DNA of 64,000 nt, from the NCBI RefSeq assembly GCF_002005425.1, contig NZ_CP019704.1:2934001-2998000 (forward strand). The letters run 5' to 3'. The notes beneath the pieces were generated by a model, which was not told the origin of the DNA, searched no databases, and saw nothing but the letters and a program-made list of their open reading frames with translations. The stretch comes from Polaribacter sp. BM10 (GTDB lineage: Bacteria; Bacteroidota; Bacteroidia; Flavobacteriales; Flavobacteriaceae). Shown piece after piece: positions 11,274 to 21,785 of this stretch. Numbering within the stretch: position 1 is the first letter of the stretch; each line of letters starts with the position of its first letter. A program made the position numbers and the translations under genes.

Positions 11274-11305
11274 GCAAAGGTAATTAATCGAATGTCGATA
11301 GCCAA
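11274..11305 (-). promoter_or_regulatory. Promoter for rpe and the nuclease gene
   Basis: On the minus strand TACCTTTGC (11282-11274) matches TAnnTTTGY. A TTGG lies about 20 bp upstream (TTG at 11305-11303). The expected start site leaves a 5' leader of roughly 25 nt before the rpe ATG. Confidence 0.65.
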
Positions 11306-11373
11306 GGTTTTAATTTTTTGGTGTTTTGTTTGATAAGAAAAAAAAGCGAGTATAGAAAACAGGAAATAACTTC

Positions 11374-11406
11374 AAAAAAAAACTCTCGAAAAGAATTTCG
11401 AGAGTT
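11374..11406 (-). terminator. Intrinsic terminator of rpoD
   Basis: A perfect 11-bp stem (11381-11391 with 11396-11406, AACTCTCGAAA) closes a 4-nt loop. On the minus strand it is followed by seven T residues. It lies 60 nt past the rpoD stop. Confidence 0.85.
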
Positions 11407-11465
11407 TTAAGTTTTTTATACTTTTTTAAGAGTATGAATGAAATACTTAGTGCAATTTGTAGTTG

Positions 11466-12329
11466 CTAACCTAAGTAAGTCATTAAAATTTTAGATCTAG
11501 ACGTGTGCTTTAATCTTCTAATTGCTTTTTCTTTAATTTGACGAACACGTTCTCTTGTTAAATCGAAAGTTTCACCAATTTCTTCTAATGTCATTGGTTG
11601 GTGTTCACCTAAACCAAAGTATAACTTTACAACATCTGCTTCTCTTGGAGTCAATGTTTCTAAAGCTCTATTAATTTCTATACGTAAAGATTCGTGTAAT
11701 AAAACTCTATCTGGGTTTGGTGATTCACCAGAGTTTAAAACATCGTATAAATTAGAATCTTCACCTTCAATTAAAGGTGCATCCATAGATACGTGACGTC
11801 CAGAATTTTTCATAGATTCTTTAACGTCATTAACAGTCATGTCTAATTTCTTAGCAATTTCTTCTGCAGAAGGCGGACGCTCGTTTTCTTGTTCTAAGAA
11901 AGCGTACATTTTGTTAATTTTATTTATAGAACCAATTTTATTTAATGGCAAACGTACAATACGAGATTGTTCTGCTAAAGCTTGTAAGATAGATTGACGA
12001 ATCCACCATACGGCATAAGAGATAAATTTAAAACCACGAGTTTCATCGAAACGTTTAGCAGCTTTAATTAAACCTAAATTACCTTCGTTAATTAAATCTG
12101 GTAATGTTAATCCTTGGTTTTGATATTGTTTTGCAACAGATACAACAAAACGTAAATTGGCTTTTGTTAATTTTTCTAAAGCTCTTTGGTCTCCGGCTTT
12201 AATTAACTGTGCTAATTCTACTTCTTCATCGGCAGTAATTAAATCTACCTTTCCTATTTCTTGTAAATATTTATCTAATGATGCAGTTTCTCTATTGGTA
12301 ACCTGCTTGGTAATTTTTAGTTGTCTCAT
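11466..12329 (-). CDS. rpoD: Primary RNA polymerase sigma factor (RpoD/SigA type)
   Basis: This 287-aa sigma-70 has regions 1.2 to 4.2 and lacks region 1.1, the usual form in Bacteroidota. Visible features are region 1.2 ([11 protein letters not shown]), region 2 ([50 protein letters not shown]), region 3 ([13 protein letters not shown]) and the region 4.2 helix-turn-helix ([30 protein letters not shown]). It recognises promoters of the TAnnTTTG type seen before several genes here. It is transcribed divergently from the ECF sigma gene and has its own terminator. Confidence 0.96.
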   Translation of the reverse strand: MRQLKITKQVTNRETASLDKYLQEIGKVDLITADEEVELAQLIKAGDQRALEKLTKANLRFVVSVAKQYQNQGLTLPDLINEGNLGLIKAAKRFDETRGFKFISYAVWWIRQSILQALAEQSRIVRLPLNKIGSINKINKMYAFLEQENERPPSAEEIAKKLDMTVNDVKESMKNSGRHVSMDAPLIEGEDSNLYDVLNSGESPNPDRVLLHESLRIEINRALETLTPREADVVKLYFGLGEHQPMTLEEIGETFDLTRERVRQIKEKAIRRLKHTSRSKILMTYLG

Positions 12330-12444
12330 CTAAATTCTCTCTAACCTTTTTTTAAGGATTAATACTCTTGCTACACTTACTTATACGGAAGAACGAAACA
12401 TAATGTTACAAAAAGAAACGATTTTTTTATAAAAAGATAATATT

Positions 12445-12477
12445 TAACCGTTTACCGATAAATAGTAACCGTTTATC
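12445..12477. repeat. Two direct repeats in the rpoD/ECF sigma divergent region
   Basis: TAACCGTTTACC (12445-12456) and TAACCGTTTATC (12466-12477) are 11 of 12 identical. They start 21 bp apart, two helical turns, in the 173-bp gap between two divergent sigma factor genes. They may be a regulator site or sigma contacts. No function can be assigned. Confidence 0.4.
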
Positions 12478-12502
12478 TTTTTAAAAATTTTAAGTGTGAC
12501 TT

Positions 12503-13105
12503 ATGTTGTTATTTAGTGTCATAAAACCAACCGAAGTGAATACGATAGAATTAAAAATTACAGATGAAGAATTAGTTTTCGAAATAGTTAGAACTAATAA
12601 TACAGAATTATTTGCAACATTATACGATAGATTTTCTAGCGTTGTATATAATAAGTGTTATGGTTTTTCAAAAAGCAAAGAAGAAGCAGAAGATTTAATG
12701 CATGATGTTTTTGTTAGACTATTTGTTAAATTAAAAACTTTTAAAGGTAATTCTAAGTTTTCTACTTGGTTGTATTCTTTTACATATAATTTTTGTGTAA
12801 ATTATGTGCAAAGAAACAGCCATAAGAAAAAAGAAAAAGTTACAATTGTAACAGATCAAATTAAAGAGAATAACGATTCTTTTGAAGAAATTGAAGATGC
12901 TAATTTATTAGAGTTAAAATCTGCTAAACTTGCAAAAGCTTTATCTTTAATAGATCCTTCGGATAAAATGATTTTATTGATGAAATACCAAGATGATAAG
13001 AGTATTAAAGAAATAAAAGAAGTTTTAAATATTGGTGAAAGTGCAGTTAAAATGAGAGTTAAACGAGCCAAAGCCAAGGTTGTTAAAGTATACGAATCAT
13101 TATAA
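12503..13105 (+). CDS. ECF-family RNA polymerase sigma factor
   Basis: This 200-aa sigma-70 family protein has only regions 2 and 4. Region 2 spans about residues 35-105 (LYDRFSSVVYNKCYG, AEDLMHDVFVRLF, FSTWLYSFTYNFCVNYVQ). Region 4 spans about 140-195 (LSLIDPSDKMILLMKYQDDKS and an HTH with GESAVKMRVKRAKAKV). The ATG at 12503 is used; a GTG at 12536 would give a shorter protein starting VNTIELKITDEEL, which is also credible. No classical membrane anti-sigma gene follows, only a 55-codon ORF six bases downstream. Confidence 0.9.
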   Translation: MLLFSVIKPTEVNTIELKITDEELVFEIVRTNNTELFATLYDRFSSVVYNKCYGFSKSKEEAEDLMHDVFVRLFVKLKTFKGNSKFSTWLYSFTYNFCVNYVQRNSHKKKEKVTIVTDQIKENNDSFEEIEDANLLELKSAKLAKALSLIDPSDKMILLMKYQDDKSIKEIKEVLNIGESAVKMRVKRAKAKVVKVYESL

Positions 13106-13111
13106 ATAATT

Positions 13112-13279
13112 ATGAGTAATCCATTCAAGAAAATTCTACCAAATCATAAAGTTTCCTCTAATGTTAAACACAAGGTTTTAGTAGATGCTAGAATGATTAA
13201 ACACACATTTGAAATAGCAGACCGATACGTCTTAAAATATCCAAGAACCCTAACTAATTTCTATATTAATTTAAAGTAA
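13112..13279 (+). CDS. Small protein downstream of the ECF sigma factor
   Basis: This 55-codon ORF runs from the ATG at 13112 to the TAA at 13277-13279, six bases after the sigma stop, so it is very likely co-transcribed. The product starts MSNPFKKILPNHKVSS and contains VDARMIKHTFEIADRYVLKYP. It is basic, probably helical, and has no signal peptide or membrane segment. Similar short ORFs follow ECF sigma genes in related genomes, as I recall. Its place in the operon suggests a regulatory partner of the sigma factor, but no anti-sigma fold is recognisable. Confidence 0.65.
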   Translation: MSNPFKKILPNHKVSSNVKHKVLVDARMIKHTFEIADRYVLKYPRTLTNFYINLK

Positions 13280-13471
13280 GTTATACTTTAAATTGCCCTC
13301 TACATTTAGAAATTTTTTCCCTTTTTTTATTTTTACCCTACATATTAGTCAAGTTTGAATAAATTCAATTCTTTGATTAAATTTTAGTTTTTTATACAGA
13401 ACGTTAAAACTATATGTAGCACAAGTTAGTAAGCTGAAAACTATCTTACTTAAATTTCCTCTTCAAACACT

Positions 13472-13494
13472 AAATAGTTAGTAAAACTATTTTA
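13472..13494 (+). terminator. Possible terminator after the ECF operon
   Basis: AAATAGTT (13472-13479) pairs with AACTATTT (13485-13492), and TT follows. The stem is A/T-rich and the T tract short, so the call is weak. The rest of the 339-bp gap 13280-13618 holds no ORF with a convincing start or further recognisable element. Confidence 0.4.
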
Positions 13495-13618
13495 TAATGA
13501 ATCTTAATTTTTTAAAATAATATGTTAGCATTTTTAGACTAAATATCTTCATATCAAATAAAAACAACCATATCGATTTATAGTGCTTTTATTCAATTTA
13601 ATAAAGATATTATTAGCT

Positions 13619-14410
13619 TTAGTAGAATAACGGAGTACTAAAGTTAAGGTGATATATTAAACCAACTTGCATGGTTAATGCCCATTCATTGTTTCTATTT
13701 TCAAAAACTTCTGCTTTTAAACCATCTATTGTGTCAGAAAAGAAATAAGAATAATTAAATTGAGCAGATAAGTCTAGTTTTTCAGTAAGTTTATATCTAG
13801 TTCCTAAACCAATATTAAAAGCAAAAGCTTCTCCGCTACCAATATCTAAAGAATTTTCTTCTGTATATTTTTTAGGTAAGACCGCTATATCTTCTTGCCA
13901 ATTACCAAGTTCAGATTTTAAACTATTGTTATAAAATGAATATTGAATACCGAAAGTAAAAAATGGATTGAAAGAAATATCTGTGTAAGGATAAACAAAT
14001 TCTTCTAAAGGTCTTAAAAAGTATTCTAAATGCAAACCTAAATTTATCATTCTTATACTTCCTTTCATGGCTCTTAGTTGCTCGCCACCATAACTTTGTT
14101 TAGAAGCCCAATAGCCATGATGTTCTAACTCGGTATTTTTTACATACTGAATTTCTGTTTTAACCATTAAATGATTTCTCATAATATCATTAGGATCCCA
14201 ACGCAATGTTCTGTTGAAAAAATGAAGATAATGAGCAACAGCAAAAGACATACCTTTGTTGTTATACTCGCTTCCAAAATGGTTTCTCTCACCGTAATCT
14301 GTTTGTAAACTAGTGGTGCCAACAAAACCACCGATATCGTGTGTGTAATGCTGCGCCTTAAATTCTAGAATAAAAACAATTACAAAAATAATTGTTATAG
14401 GGGTTCTCAA
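13619..14410 (-). CDS. Putative outer-membrane beta-barrel protein of Flavobacteriaceae
   Basis: This 263-aa protein has a short hydrophobic N-terminus (ITIIFVIVFILEFKAQ) that looks like a signal peptide cleaved before QHYTHD. The mature part alternates polar and aromatic residues in strands such as GLGTRYKLTEKLDLSAQFNYSYFF, and ends near an aromatic residue (TPLFY), as outer-membrane barrels do. It resembles a family restricted to Flavobacteriaceae that databases list as THC0290_0291, though I cannot confirm this. The start is a TTG at 14410; an in-frame stop lies two codons upstream and no nearby ATG exists. Function is unknown. Confidence 0.75.
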   Translation of the reverse strand: MRTPITIIFVIVFILEFKAQHYTHDIGGFVGTTSLQTDYGERNHFGSEYNNKGMSFAVAHYLHFFNRTLRWDPNDIMRNHLMVKTEIQYVKNTELEHHGYWASKQSYGGEQLRAMKGSIRMINLGLHLEYFLRPLEEFVYPYTDISFNPFFTFGIQYSFYNNSLKSELGNWQEDIAVLPKKYTEENSLDIGSGEAFAFNIGLGTRYKLTEKLDLSAQFNYSYFFSDTIDGLKAEVFENRNNEWALTMQVGLIYHLNFSTPLFY

Positions 14411-14469
14411 GATTTAGGGGTCTTAAAAGTAAAAAAACAAAGATAAATAAATTTTTTACAGTTGCAAGA

Positions 14470-16092
14470 TTATTTTAAGTTTTTAACTCTGAATGTGTTA
14501 CCCTCTAAAAAATAATTAGCTCTTACTTTTAGCTCTTCTTGATAATAAATAATGTTTTCTGGCTTTTGTCTTAATAAAAAGTTTCCGGTGTCCCACTTTT
14601 TATTATTGTTTTTATCAATTATTGCCCTAACCATATAAGTATTGGGTTCTAAAAGTGTAAAAACCAATTTTTCTGTTTTGTTTAAATATTTTCTTTCAAC
14701 AATTTGATCAAAATCTTTACCCGTTAGTAAATCAATAATTAAGTTTTCTGAATCTTGATTTACAACGTTTAAAGTGATTTTACCATAATCTTCTAATTCT
14801 AAAGTTTTAAAACTATAATTTAAGGTGTCGTTTTTAATATTATAAATATCAGTAAAACTTCCTGGTAATGCTTTTAATGTGTAGTTTTCTTTTTGATTTT
14901 TCTTAAATATAAAACCAATTTTGTTTTCTTTTTTAGAAAGAAAACTCGAGTAATTTACTGCAATTGTATCTTTATCTATAAGTGAAATTTTACTGGTATC
15001 TAATTTTATAATCGGGTTGTTACTTTTTATGAAAAAGGTGTCTCTAAATTGTAAGGTACCACCAACAGATGGTTTTAGGGTTAATGAATCTAGTTTTTTC
15101 TTTCTAAATTTAACTGTAACTGTATCTATAAAAATATCATTAGTAACTAGAAAATTAAGCGAGTCTAATTCTAAAGGTGTATACCAATAGTTTAAAGTAT
15201 CTTTATCTGTTTCGAACTTTGAAATGCTCTTAAAATCTTCTGAAACTTTTGATAATAGAGAAACTTTAAAATCCTTTATTTCACCTTCGTATCCAAATTC
15301 TATTTTACCTTTTGTAATTTCTTTAGCTCTTTTAAAAGCATAAGATTGTTTTTCTTTAAAAAGTGTAATTGGGATATTAATAATACTATCTTTTGGTAAT
15401 GTAATTGTGTCTGTATAAAAGCCAATTTTATCTAATTTAGGATTAAAAATATAATCGCTAGTAGATTCTTCTAGTGCCATTAAAAGATATTTTCCTTCTT
15501 TTAAATTTGTAAATCGAAAAGAGGTTGTGTCTATAGCAGTTGTTACATAATTTGGTTTTTGTTTGTAAATTATAGAATCTGTATAAGTACTGTCTAACTT
15601 ATACAATACAACATTTGTGTTTTTAGGTTTTTTGTTAAAAAATGCGTCTTTTATAGTTCCTGATGTTTCAAGAGAATCAATATAACTTCCTGTAGAAAAA
15701 ATGTATTTGAATTGTTCTAATTGATTACTTTCATTATTATCTTCGATAGCATTACCAAAATTAAAAATATATGTTGTGTTTTTTGCTAAAGTATCTAAGA
15801 TTTCTATTTTTAAAAACTTGCTAGCCGTTCCTTGAGGTGTTACTAGTAAAGGGTTTTTTAAAGGCGGAGAAACAACTAATTGTTTGTTTAAATCTTTTAA
15901 TTTTATAAACTCATTAAATTCTAATTTAACTTCTTTTTTATTAAAGTTAATTGTTTTGTAAGGCGGATTCGAGTTTACAAATAAAGGTGCATTTTCATCT
16001 TTTGGTCCGCCATCTGGTCTACCTGTTTTTGCACAACTAAGAATTAAAGCAGTAAGAACTATAAATAAAAGAGGTTTATAAATGAATTTCAC
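14470..16092 (-). CDS. Lipoprotein with N-terminal bacterial Ig-like domain
   Basis: This 540-aa predicted lipoprotein has the signal peptide VKFIYKPLLFIVLTALILSC, with the lipid-modified Cys at about residue 20. Residues about 30-130 form an SbsA/Big_5-type Ig-like domain (APLFVNSNPPYKTINFNKKE...KLEFNEFIKLKDL...FNFGNAIEDN). The remainder is beta-rich and Thr/Asp-rich, ending in a segment about an ordered Asn/Lys-rich loop (IDKNNNKKWDTGNFL). I chose the GTG at 16092 because it gives a textbook lipoprotein signal. An in-frame TTG at 16131 would add a 13-residue lead that spoils it. It lies 54 bp behind comF, probably one operon. Many Bacteroidota carry this family; its role is unknown. Confidence 0.85.
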   Translation of the reverse strand: MKFIYKPLLFIVLTALILSCAKTGRPDGGPKDENAPLFVNSNPPYKTINFNKKEVKLEFNEFIKLKDLNKQLVVSPPLKNPLLVTPQGTASKFLKIEILDTLAKNTTYIFNFGNAIEDNNESNQLEQFKYIFSTGSYIDSLETSGTIKDAFFNKKPKNTNVVLYKLDSTYTDSIIYKQKPNYVTTAIDTTSFRFTNLKEGKYLLMALEESTSDYIFNPKLDKIGFYTDTITLPKDSIINIPITLFKEKQSYAFKRAKEITKGKIEFGYEGEIKDFKVSLLSKVSEDFKSISKFETDKDTLNYWYTPLELDSLNFLVTNDIFIDTVTVKFRKKKLDSLTLKPSVGGTLQFRDTFFIKSNNPIIKLDTSKISLIDKDTIAVNYSSFLSKKENKIGFIFKKNQKENYTLKALPGSFTDIYNIKNDTLNYSFKTLELEDYGKITLNVVNQDSENLIIDLLTGKDFDQIVERKYLNKTEKLVFTLLEPNTYMVRAIIDKNNNKKWDTGNFLLRQKPENIIYYQEELKVRANYFLEGNTFRVKNLK

Positions 16093-16146
16093 AAAAGTAA
16101 ATTTTTTACAAATTAACAATTTATTTTTCAAAATAAATCACAAAAT

Positions 16147-16833
16147 TTAATCTGTATAAGCCATTGTTAATATGCTAATTTTAATTCCTGTAGACTTTAA
16201 AAGTTCTTTGGCACATGCTTCTATTGTTGCACCGGTTGTAATTACATCATCTATAATTAAAATGTGTTTGTCTTTTAGAATTGAATTGTCTGTAATCTCA
16301 AATTTAGCTTCTAAATTATTAAATCTTTCAAACCTTCCTTTTAGGGTTTGTGTTTTAGTGTCTAAATTTCGAATTAAAACATCTTCAATTAAAGGGATGT
16401 TTAAATGTTTGCTTAAAGTTTCACCGAATTTGGTAACTTGATTGTAGCCTCTTTTACGTTTTCTTTTAGCGTGAATAGGTACAGGAATAATACAGTCTAT
16501 TTTAGAAAACGCTTTATTATTTGCTAGTAATTCTCCAAGCCAATTCCCAAAAAACACACCAATATCTTCGTTGTTTTTGTATTTAAGCTCGTGAATTAAA
16601 TTTTTTGTAATACTTTTTTTCCTGAAAAATAATAATGCATATGCTTTTTCAATTAAAACTCTACCTTTAAACGAGTTGGTAATTTTATTATTGGTGTAAC
16701 TATCAAAATTAGTTAAAGGTAAATCGTGTCTGCATAATAAACACAATATGGTTTCATTTTTAAGCAATTGGGTTTGGCAATTTGCGCAAATTTCAGGGTA
16801 AAAAAGATGTAATAAATCCTTTAAAAATTTCAT
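16147..16833 (-). CDS. ComF family phosphoribosyltransferase-like protein
   Basis: This 228-aa protein has an N-terminal cysteine pair region (CANCQTQ and CLLCRHDLP, residues about 16-37) and a C-terminal type I PRTase domain with the PRPP loop IIDDVITTGAT near residue 193. IPVPIHAKRKRKRGYNQ is the conserved ComF stretch. ComF proteins take part in DNA uptake during natural transformation or in nucleotide salvage from external DNA. It is co-directional with the Ig-like lipoprotein and divergent from glyS. Confidence 0.9.
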   Translation of the reverse strand: MKFLKDLLHLFYPEICANCQTQLLKNETILCLLCRHDLPLTNFDSYTNNKITNSFKGRVLIEKAYALLFFRKKSITKNLIHELKYKNNEDIGVFFGNWLGELLANNKAFSKIDCIIPVPIHAKRKRKRGYNQVTKFGETLSKHLNIPLIEDVLIRNLDTKTQTLKGRFERFNNLEAKFEITDNSILKDKHILIIDDVITTGATIEACAKELLKSTGIKISILTMAYTD

Positions 16834-16956
16834 TTTAACTCTTTCGCTTTTTTTTACTAAAGATAGTTTAAATTTTTTAGTACAATATTTTGAGTTTTAC
16901 AGAAGTTATTCCAAATAAAACCCTCTTATTTTTGTTAAAATGAAATTATTTTTTTC

Positions 16957-16987
16957 TTGAAAAAGTTGTCTAAACGTTTATCTTTGT
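16957..16987 (+). promoter_or_regulatory. glyS promoter, apparently near-leaderless
   Basis: A TTG at 16957-16959 and TATCTTTGT at 16979-16987 are spaced 19 bp apart and match the Bacteroidota consensus. The glyS ATG is at 16995, only eight bases past the -7 element, so the mRNA would start within a few bases of the start codon. Confidence 0.65.
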
Positions 16988-16994
16988 CGCCATT

Positions 16995-18536
16995 ATGGCA
17001 AAACAAGAAGATCAATTTAAAAAAGTATTATCGCACGCTAAAGAATATGGTTATGTATTTCAATCATCTGAAATTTATGATGGTTTAAGTGCGGTTTACG
17101 ATTATGCTCAAAACGGTGTTGAGTTAAAGAAAAATATTAGAGATTATTGGTGGAAAGCAATGGTGCAAATGCACGAAAATATTGTTGGTATAGATGCATC
17201 TATTTTAATGCACCCAACAACTTGGAAAGCTTCTGGCCATGTAGATGCATTTAATGATCCTTTAATTGATAATAAAGATTCTAAAAAAAGATATAGAGCA
17301 GATGTTTTAATAGAAGATTATTGTGCCAAAATAGAAGGTAAAATAAACAAGGAAGTAACCAAAGCAGCAAAACGCTTTGGAGATGCATTTAATAAAGAAG
17401 AATTTTTAGCTACTAATGGTAGAGTTCTTGGTTATCAAGAAAAAATTAATACTATTTTATCTAGAATGGGTAAATCTTTAGAAAATGAAGATTTAGCTGA
17501 TGTAAAATTATTAATCGAAGAGTTAGAAATTGCAGACCCATTAACAGGGTCTAAAAATTGGACAGAAGTTAAGCAATTTAACTTAATGTTTGGTACTCAA
17601 ATTGGGGCTTCTGCCGAAAGTTCTACTCAAGTTTATTTAAGGCCAGAAACAGCTCAAGGTATTTTTGTCAATTTCTTAAATGTACAGAAAACAGGTAGAA
17701 TGAAAATTCCTTTCGGAATTGCACAAACTGGTAAAGCGTTTAGAAATGAAATTGTTGCAAGACAATTTATTTTTAGAATGCGTGAGTTTGAACAAATGGA
17801 AATGCAATTTTTTGTAAAGCCTGGTACACAAAAAGAGTGGTATGATGCATGGAAGGAAACCCGTTTAAAATGGCATTTAAGTTTAGGAATGGGAGCCGAG
17901 AACTATCGTTTTCACGACCATGAAAAATTAGCTCATTACGCAGATGCTGCTGCAGATATCGAATTTAATTTTCCGTTCGGATTTAAAGAATTAGAAGGAA
18001 TTCATTCTAGAACAGATTTCGACTTAAAAGCTCACGAAGAACATTCTGGAAAGAAATTACAATATTTCGACCACGAAGAGAACAAAAATTACACACCTTA
18101 TGTAGTAGAAACTTCTATTGGTTTAGATAGAATGTTTTTAGCCGTTTTTTCTAATTCTTTACAAGAAGAAGCTCTAGAAAATGGTACAACAAGAACAGTT
18201 TTAAAGTTGCCAGCAGTTCTAGCACCTTTTAAAGCTGCCGTTTTACCTTTAGTAAAAAAAGATGGTTTACCAGAAGTTGCAAGACAAATTATGGATGACT
18301 TAAAATGGGATTTTAATGTTTTTTATGATGAAAAAGATGCTGTTGGTAAACGTTATAGAAGACAAGATGCTGCAGGTACACCGTTTTGTATAACTGTAGA
18401 TCACGATTCTTTAGAAGATAATTCTGTTACCATAAGGCATAGAGATACTATGGATCAGAAACGTGTTAAAATTTCTGATTTAAAGGATATTATAAAAGCA
18501 GAAGTAGATATTAAAACTTGGTTGCAAAAAATGTAA
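16995..18536 (+). CDS. glyS: Glycyl-tRNA synthetase, dimeric class II type
   Basis: This 513-aa enzyme attaches glycine to tRNA-Gly in the cytoplasm. Class II motifs are visible: motif 2 (FRNEIVARQFIFRMREFEQMEMQFF, residues about 250-275) and motif 3 (ETSIGLDRMFLAVF, about 375). RPETAQGIFVNF (about 218) is characteristic of the single-chain dimeric GlyRS rather than the alpha2beta2 form. The C-terminal anticodon-binding domain occupies about 405-513. The start at 16995 follows a promoter so closely that the transcript may be leaderless. Confidence 0.97.
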   Translation: MAKQEDQFKKVLSHAKEYGYVFQSSEIYDGLSAVYDYAQNGVELKKNIRDYWWKAMVQMHENIVGIDASILMHPTTWKASGHVDAFNDPLIDNKDSKKRYRADVLIEDYCAKIEGKINKEVTKAAKRFGDAFNKEEFLATNGRVLGYQEKINTILSRMGKSLENEDLADVKLLIEELEIADPLTGSKNWTEVKQFNLMFGTQIGASAESSTQVYLRPETAQGIFVNFLNVQKTGRMKIPFGIAQTGKAFRNEIVARQFIFRMREFEQMEMQFFVKPGTQKEWYDAWKETRLKWHLSLGMGAENYRFHDHEKLAHYADAAADIEFNFPFGFKELEGIHSRTDFDLKAHEEHSGKKLQYFDHEENKNYTPYVVETSIGLDRMFLAVFSNSLQEEALENGTTRTVLKLPAVLAPFKAAVLPLVKKDGLPEVARQIMDDLKWDFNVFYDEKDAVGKRYRRQDAAGTPFCITVDHDSLEDNSVTIRHRDTMDQKRVKISDLKDIIKAEVDIKTWLQKM

Positions 18537-18558
18537 TTAAATTTAACTATAAAGTATA

Positions 18559-18588
18559 AATACCTCATCTTAATCGATGGGGTATTTT
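18559..18588 (+). terminator. Intrinsic terminator of glyS
   Basis: AATACCTCATC (18559-18569) pairs with GATGGGGTATT (18576-18586) through one T-G wobble around a 6-nt loop, followed by TTTT (18585-18588). Confidence 0.75.
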
Positions 18589-18730
18589 ACTTAGGTACAA
18601 GTACTAGAATTTATAAAAAGGGTAATTGCACGCTAAAATTAATGCTTGTTTTACATGAATTTTACAACTCTAAAAGGTGGAATCTGAAAAACCTATAATA
18701 GAGTAAGAAATTAAAAAAAAACAATTTATT

Positions 18731-19135
18731 ATGTCTGGAATTGCAAATATTGAAAGCGAAGTTACATTAGGAGGAGGTGCTCAGTTTTGGGTTTATATTT
18801 CGCCACAAAATGATACGGCAAATGTTGTAAAAGGTTGGTCGGTTACCTTTTCTCAAGGAAGTTGGAGTGATACAATAACTTCAGAAAATCCTACAAAACA
18901 AATTAAAACTCCAAATTTATCAGGAGACTTTACTATTGAAGTTACTGCATTAAATACATCTACGAATCCACCTATGAGAGTTAATGTTCCTGCACAATCT
19001 GGTAGTAGAAATGTAATTGGTTGTAATTCTAATTGTGCATCTTTTGTTGGTTTAATAGCAGATGAAAAACCTTTAATGGGAGGTGTTAATGTGAAATTCT
19101 GGACAACTTGGGATGCTATGTGTGCTCAAGGTTAA
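18731..19135 (+). CDS. Small protein of unknown function
   Basis: This 134-aa protein is not recognised. It has no signal peptide or membrane segment and starts MSGIANIESEVTLGGGAQFW. The sequence looks like a small all-beta fold: short strands rich in T, V, W and S (WVYISPQ, GWSVTFSQGSW, FTIEVTALN). Three cysteines lie in the C-terminal half, including CNSNC. It stands alone between the glyS and groEL terminators, about 195 bp after glyS, with an A-rich stretch before the ATG. Length and codon use are consistent with a real gene. A secreted or structural role cannot be assigned. Confidence 0.7.
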   Translation: MSGIANIESEVTLGGGAQFWVYISPQNDTANVVKGWSVTFSQGSWSDTITSENPTKQIKTPNLSGDFTIEVTALNTSTNPPMRVNVPAQSGSRNVIGCNSNCASFVGLIADEKPLMGGVNVKFWTTWDAMCAQG

Positions 19136-19157
19136 TCGATGTTTTTATTAAAATTAA

Positions 19158-19193
19158 AAATCCGTTAGAAAAATAATTCTAACGGATTTTTTT
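19158..19193. terminator. Bidirectional terminator between the small protein and groEL
   Basis: A perfect 13-bp stem (AAATCCGTTAGAA, 19158-19170, with 19177-19189) closes a 6-nt loop. It is followed by a T tract on the plus strand and flanked by an A tract that serves the minus strand. It lies between converging genes and can end both transcripts. Confidence 0.88.
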
Positions 19194-19255
19194 ATTTAAT
19201 TTTTCTCTTTAAAATCAAAATGATAAAAGAGGAATTAATTTGTAGAAGTATGTTA

Positions 19256-21000
<1,745 letters not shown>

Positions 21001-21003
21001 TAT

Positions 21004-21279
21004 TTATATAATCGCTAAAATATCAGATTCGCGCATCATTAAATAATCTTTACCCTCTAGTTTAAGGTCTGTCCCGCCGTATTTACTGTATAAAACAGTA
21101 TCACCAACTTTTACAGTTAATGGCTCGTCTATTTTACCATTACCTATGGCTACAACTGTACCTTGTTGTGGCTTTTCTTTTGCATTGTCTGGAATGATTA
21201 ATCCGGAAGCTGTTTTTGTTTCTGCAGGTGCAGGTTCTACAAGAACTCTGTCTGCTAAAGGTTTAATGTTTAATCCCAT
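21004..21279 (-). CDS. groS: Co-chaperonin GroES (Hsp10)
   Basis: This 91-aa heptameric lid of the GroEL chamber has the typical sequence, from [16 protein letters not shown] at the start to [16 protein letters not shown] and the C-terminal [13 protein letters not shown]. The mobile-loop region is at about residues 18-33 ([18 protein letters not shown]). It is upstream of groL in the same operon. No CIRCE inverted repeat was found before it. Confidence 0.98.
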   Translation of the reverse strand: MGLNIKPLADRVLVEPAPAETKTASGLIIPDNAKEKPQQGTVVAIGNGKIDEPLTVKVGDTVLYSKYGGTDLKLEGKDYLMMRESDILAII

Positions 21280-21400
21280 TTTTAATACGTTTTATTGATT
21301 AAATTAATTTTTTACACTTTCATAATAGTCAGAAATTATGCCATTAGATTATAACTGACATTTTTTCAATATTAGAAATAATTAAGCTGATTTTTGCACA

Positions 21401-21437
21401 AAAAAAAATGCCAACGTGTCATTTACGTTGGCATTTT
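21401..21437 (-). terminator. Intrinsic terminator after secG
   Basis: A perfect 13-bp stem (AAAATGCCAACGT, 21405-21417, with 21425-21437) closes a 7-nt loop, followed on the minus strand by a run of T. It separates the secG operon from groES. Confidence 0.85.
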
Positions 21438-21455
21438 AAATTTTATAAATAATAG

Positions 21456-21785
21456 TTATTTTAAACTATCGTTTGTGCTTGTAGTTGGTTCTGCTGGCGT
21501 TGTAGTTTCTACACCGTCTAAAGTATTGTCTAATTGAAAATTATTATCACCATCTCTAGGAATTGCAAAATTTGCTAATAAAATTAAAGCAAACATAGCA
21601 ATTGCCAACGTCCAAGTTGTTCTGTCTAAAAAGTTGTTTGTGTTTTGTACACCACCTAAAGATTGTGCACCACCGCCACCAAAAGAAGAAGATAATCCTC
21701 CACCTTTAGGGTTTTGTACCATAACAATTAGGATTAAAGCTACTGCTACAATCAAAATAAGGATTAAAAAAGCTGTATAACTCAT
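21456..21785 (-). CDS. secG: Protein translocase subunit SecG
   Basis: This 109-aa membrane protein is the accessory subunit of the SecYEG channel. Two hydrophobic helices are visible: residues about 5-24 (FLILILIVAVALILIVMVQ) and about 58-77 (WTLAIAMFALILLANFAI). They are separated by the signature PKGGGLSSSFGGGG. The C-terminal tail is Thr/Asp-rich. The start overlaps the stop of the upstream TPR-like gene by four bases (ATGA), so translation is coupled. Confidence 0.95.
   Translation of the reverse strand: MSYTAFLILILIVAVALILIVMVQNPKGGGLSSSFGGGGAQSLGGVQNTNNFLDRTTWTLAIAMFALILLANFAIPRDGDNNFQLDNTLDGVETTTPAEPTTSTNDSLK

Noticed and set aside
16093..16131. TTG start at 16131 for the Ig-like lipoprotein
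   Set aside because: The extra 13 residues would precede and disturb a lipoprotein signal peptide that begins exactly at the GTG at 16092.
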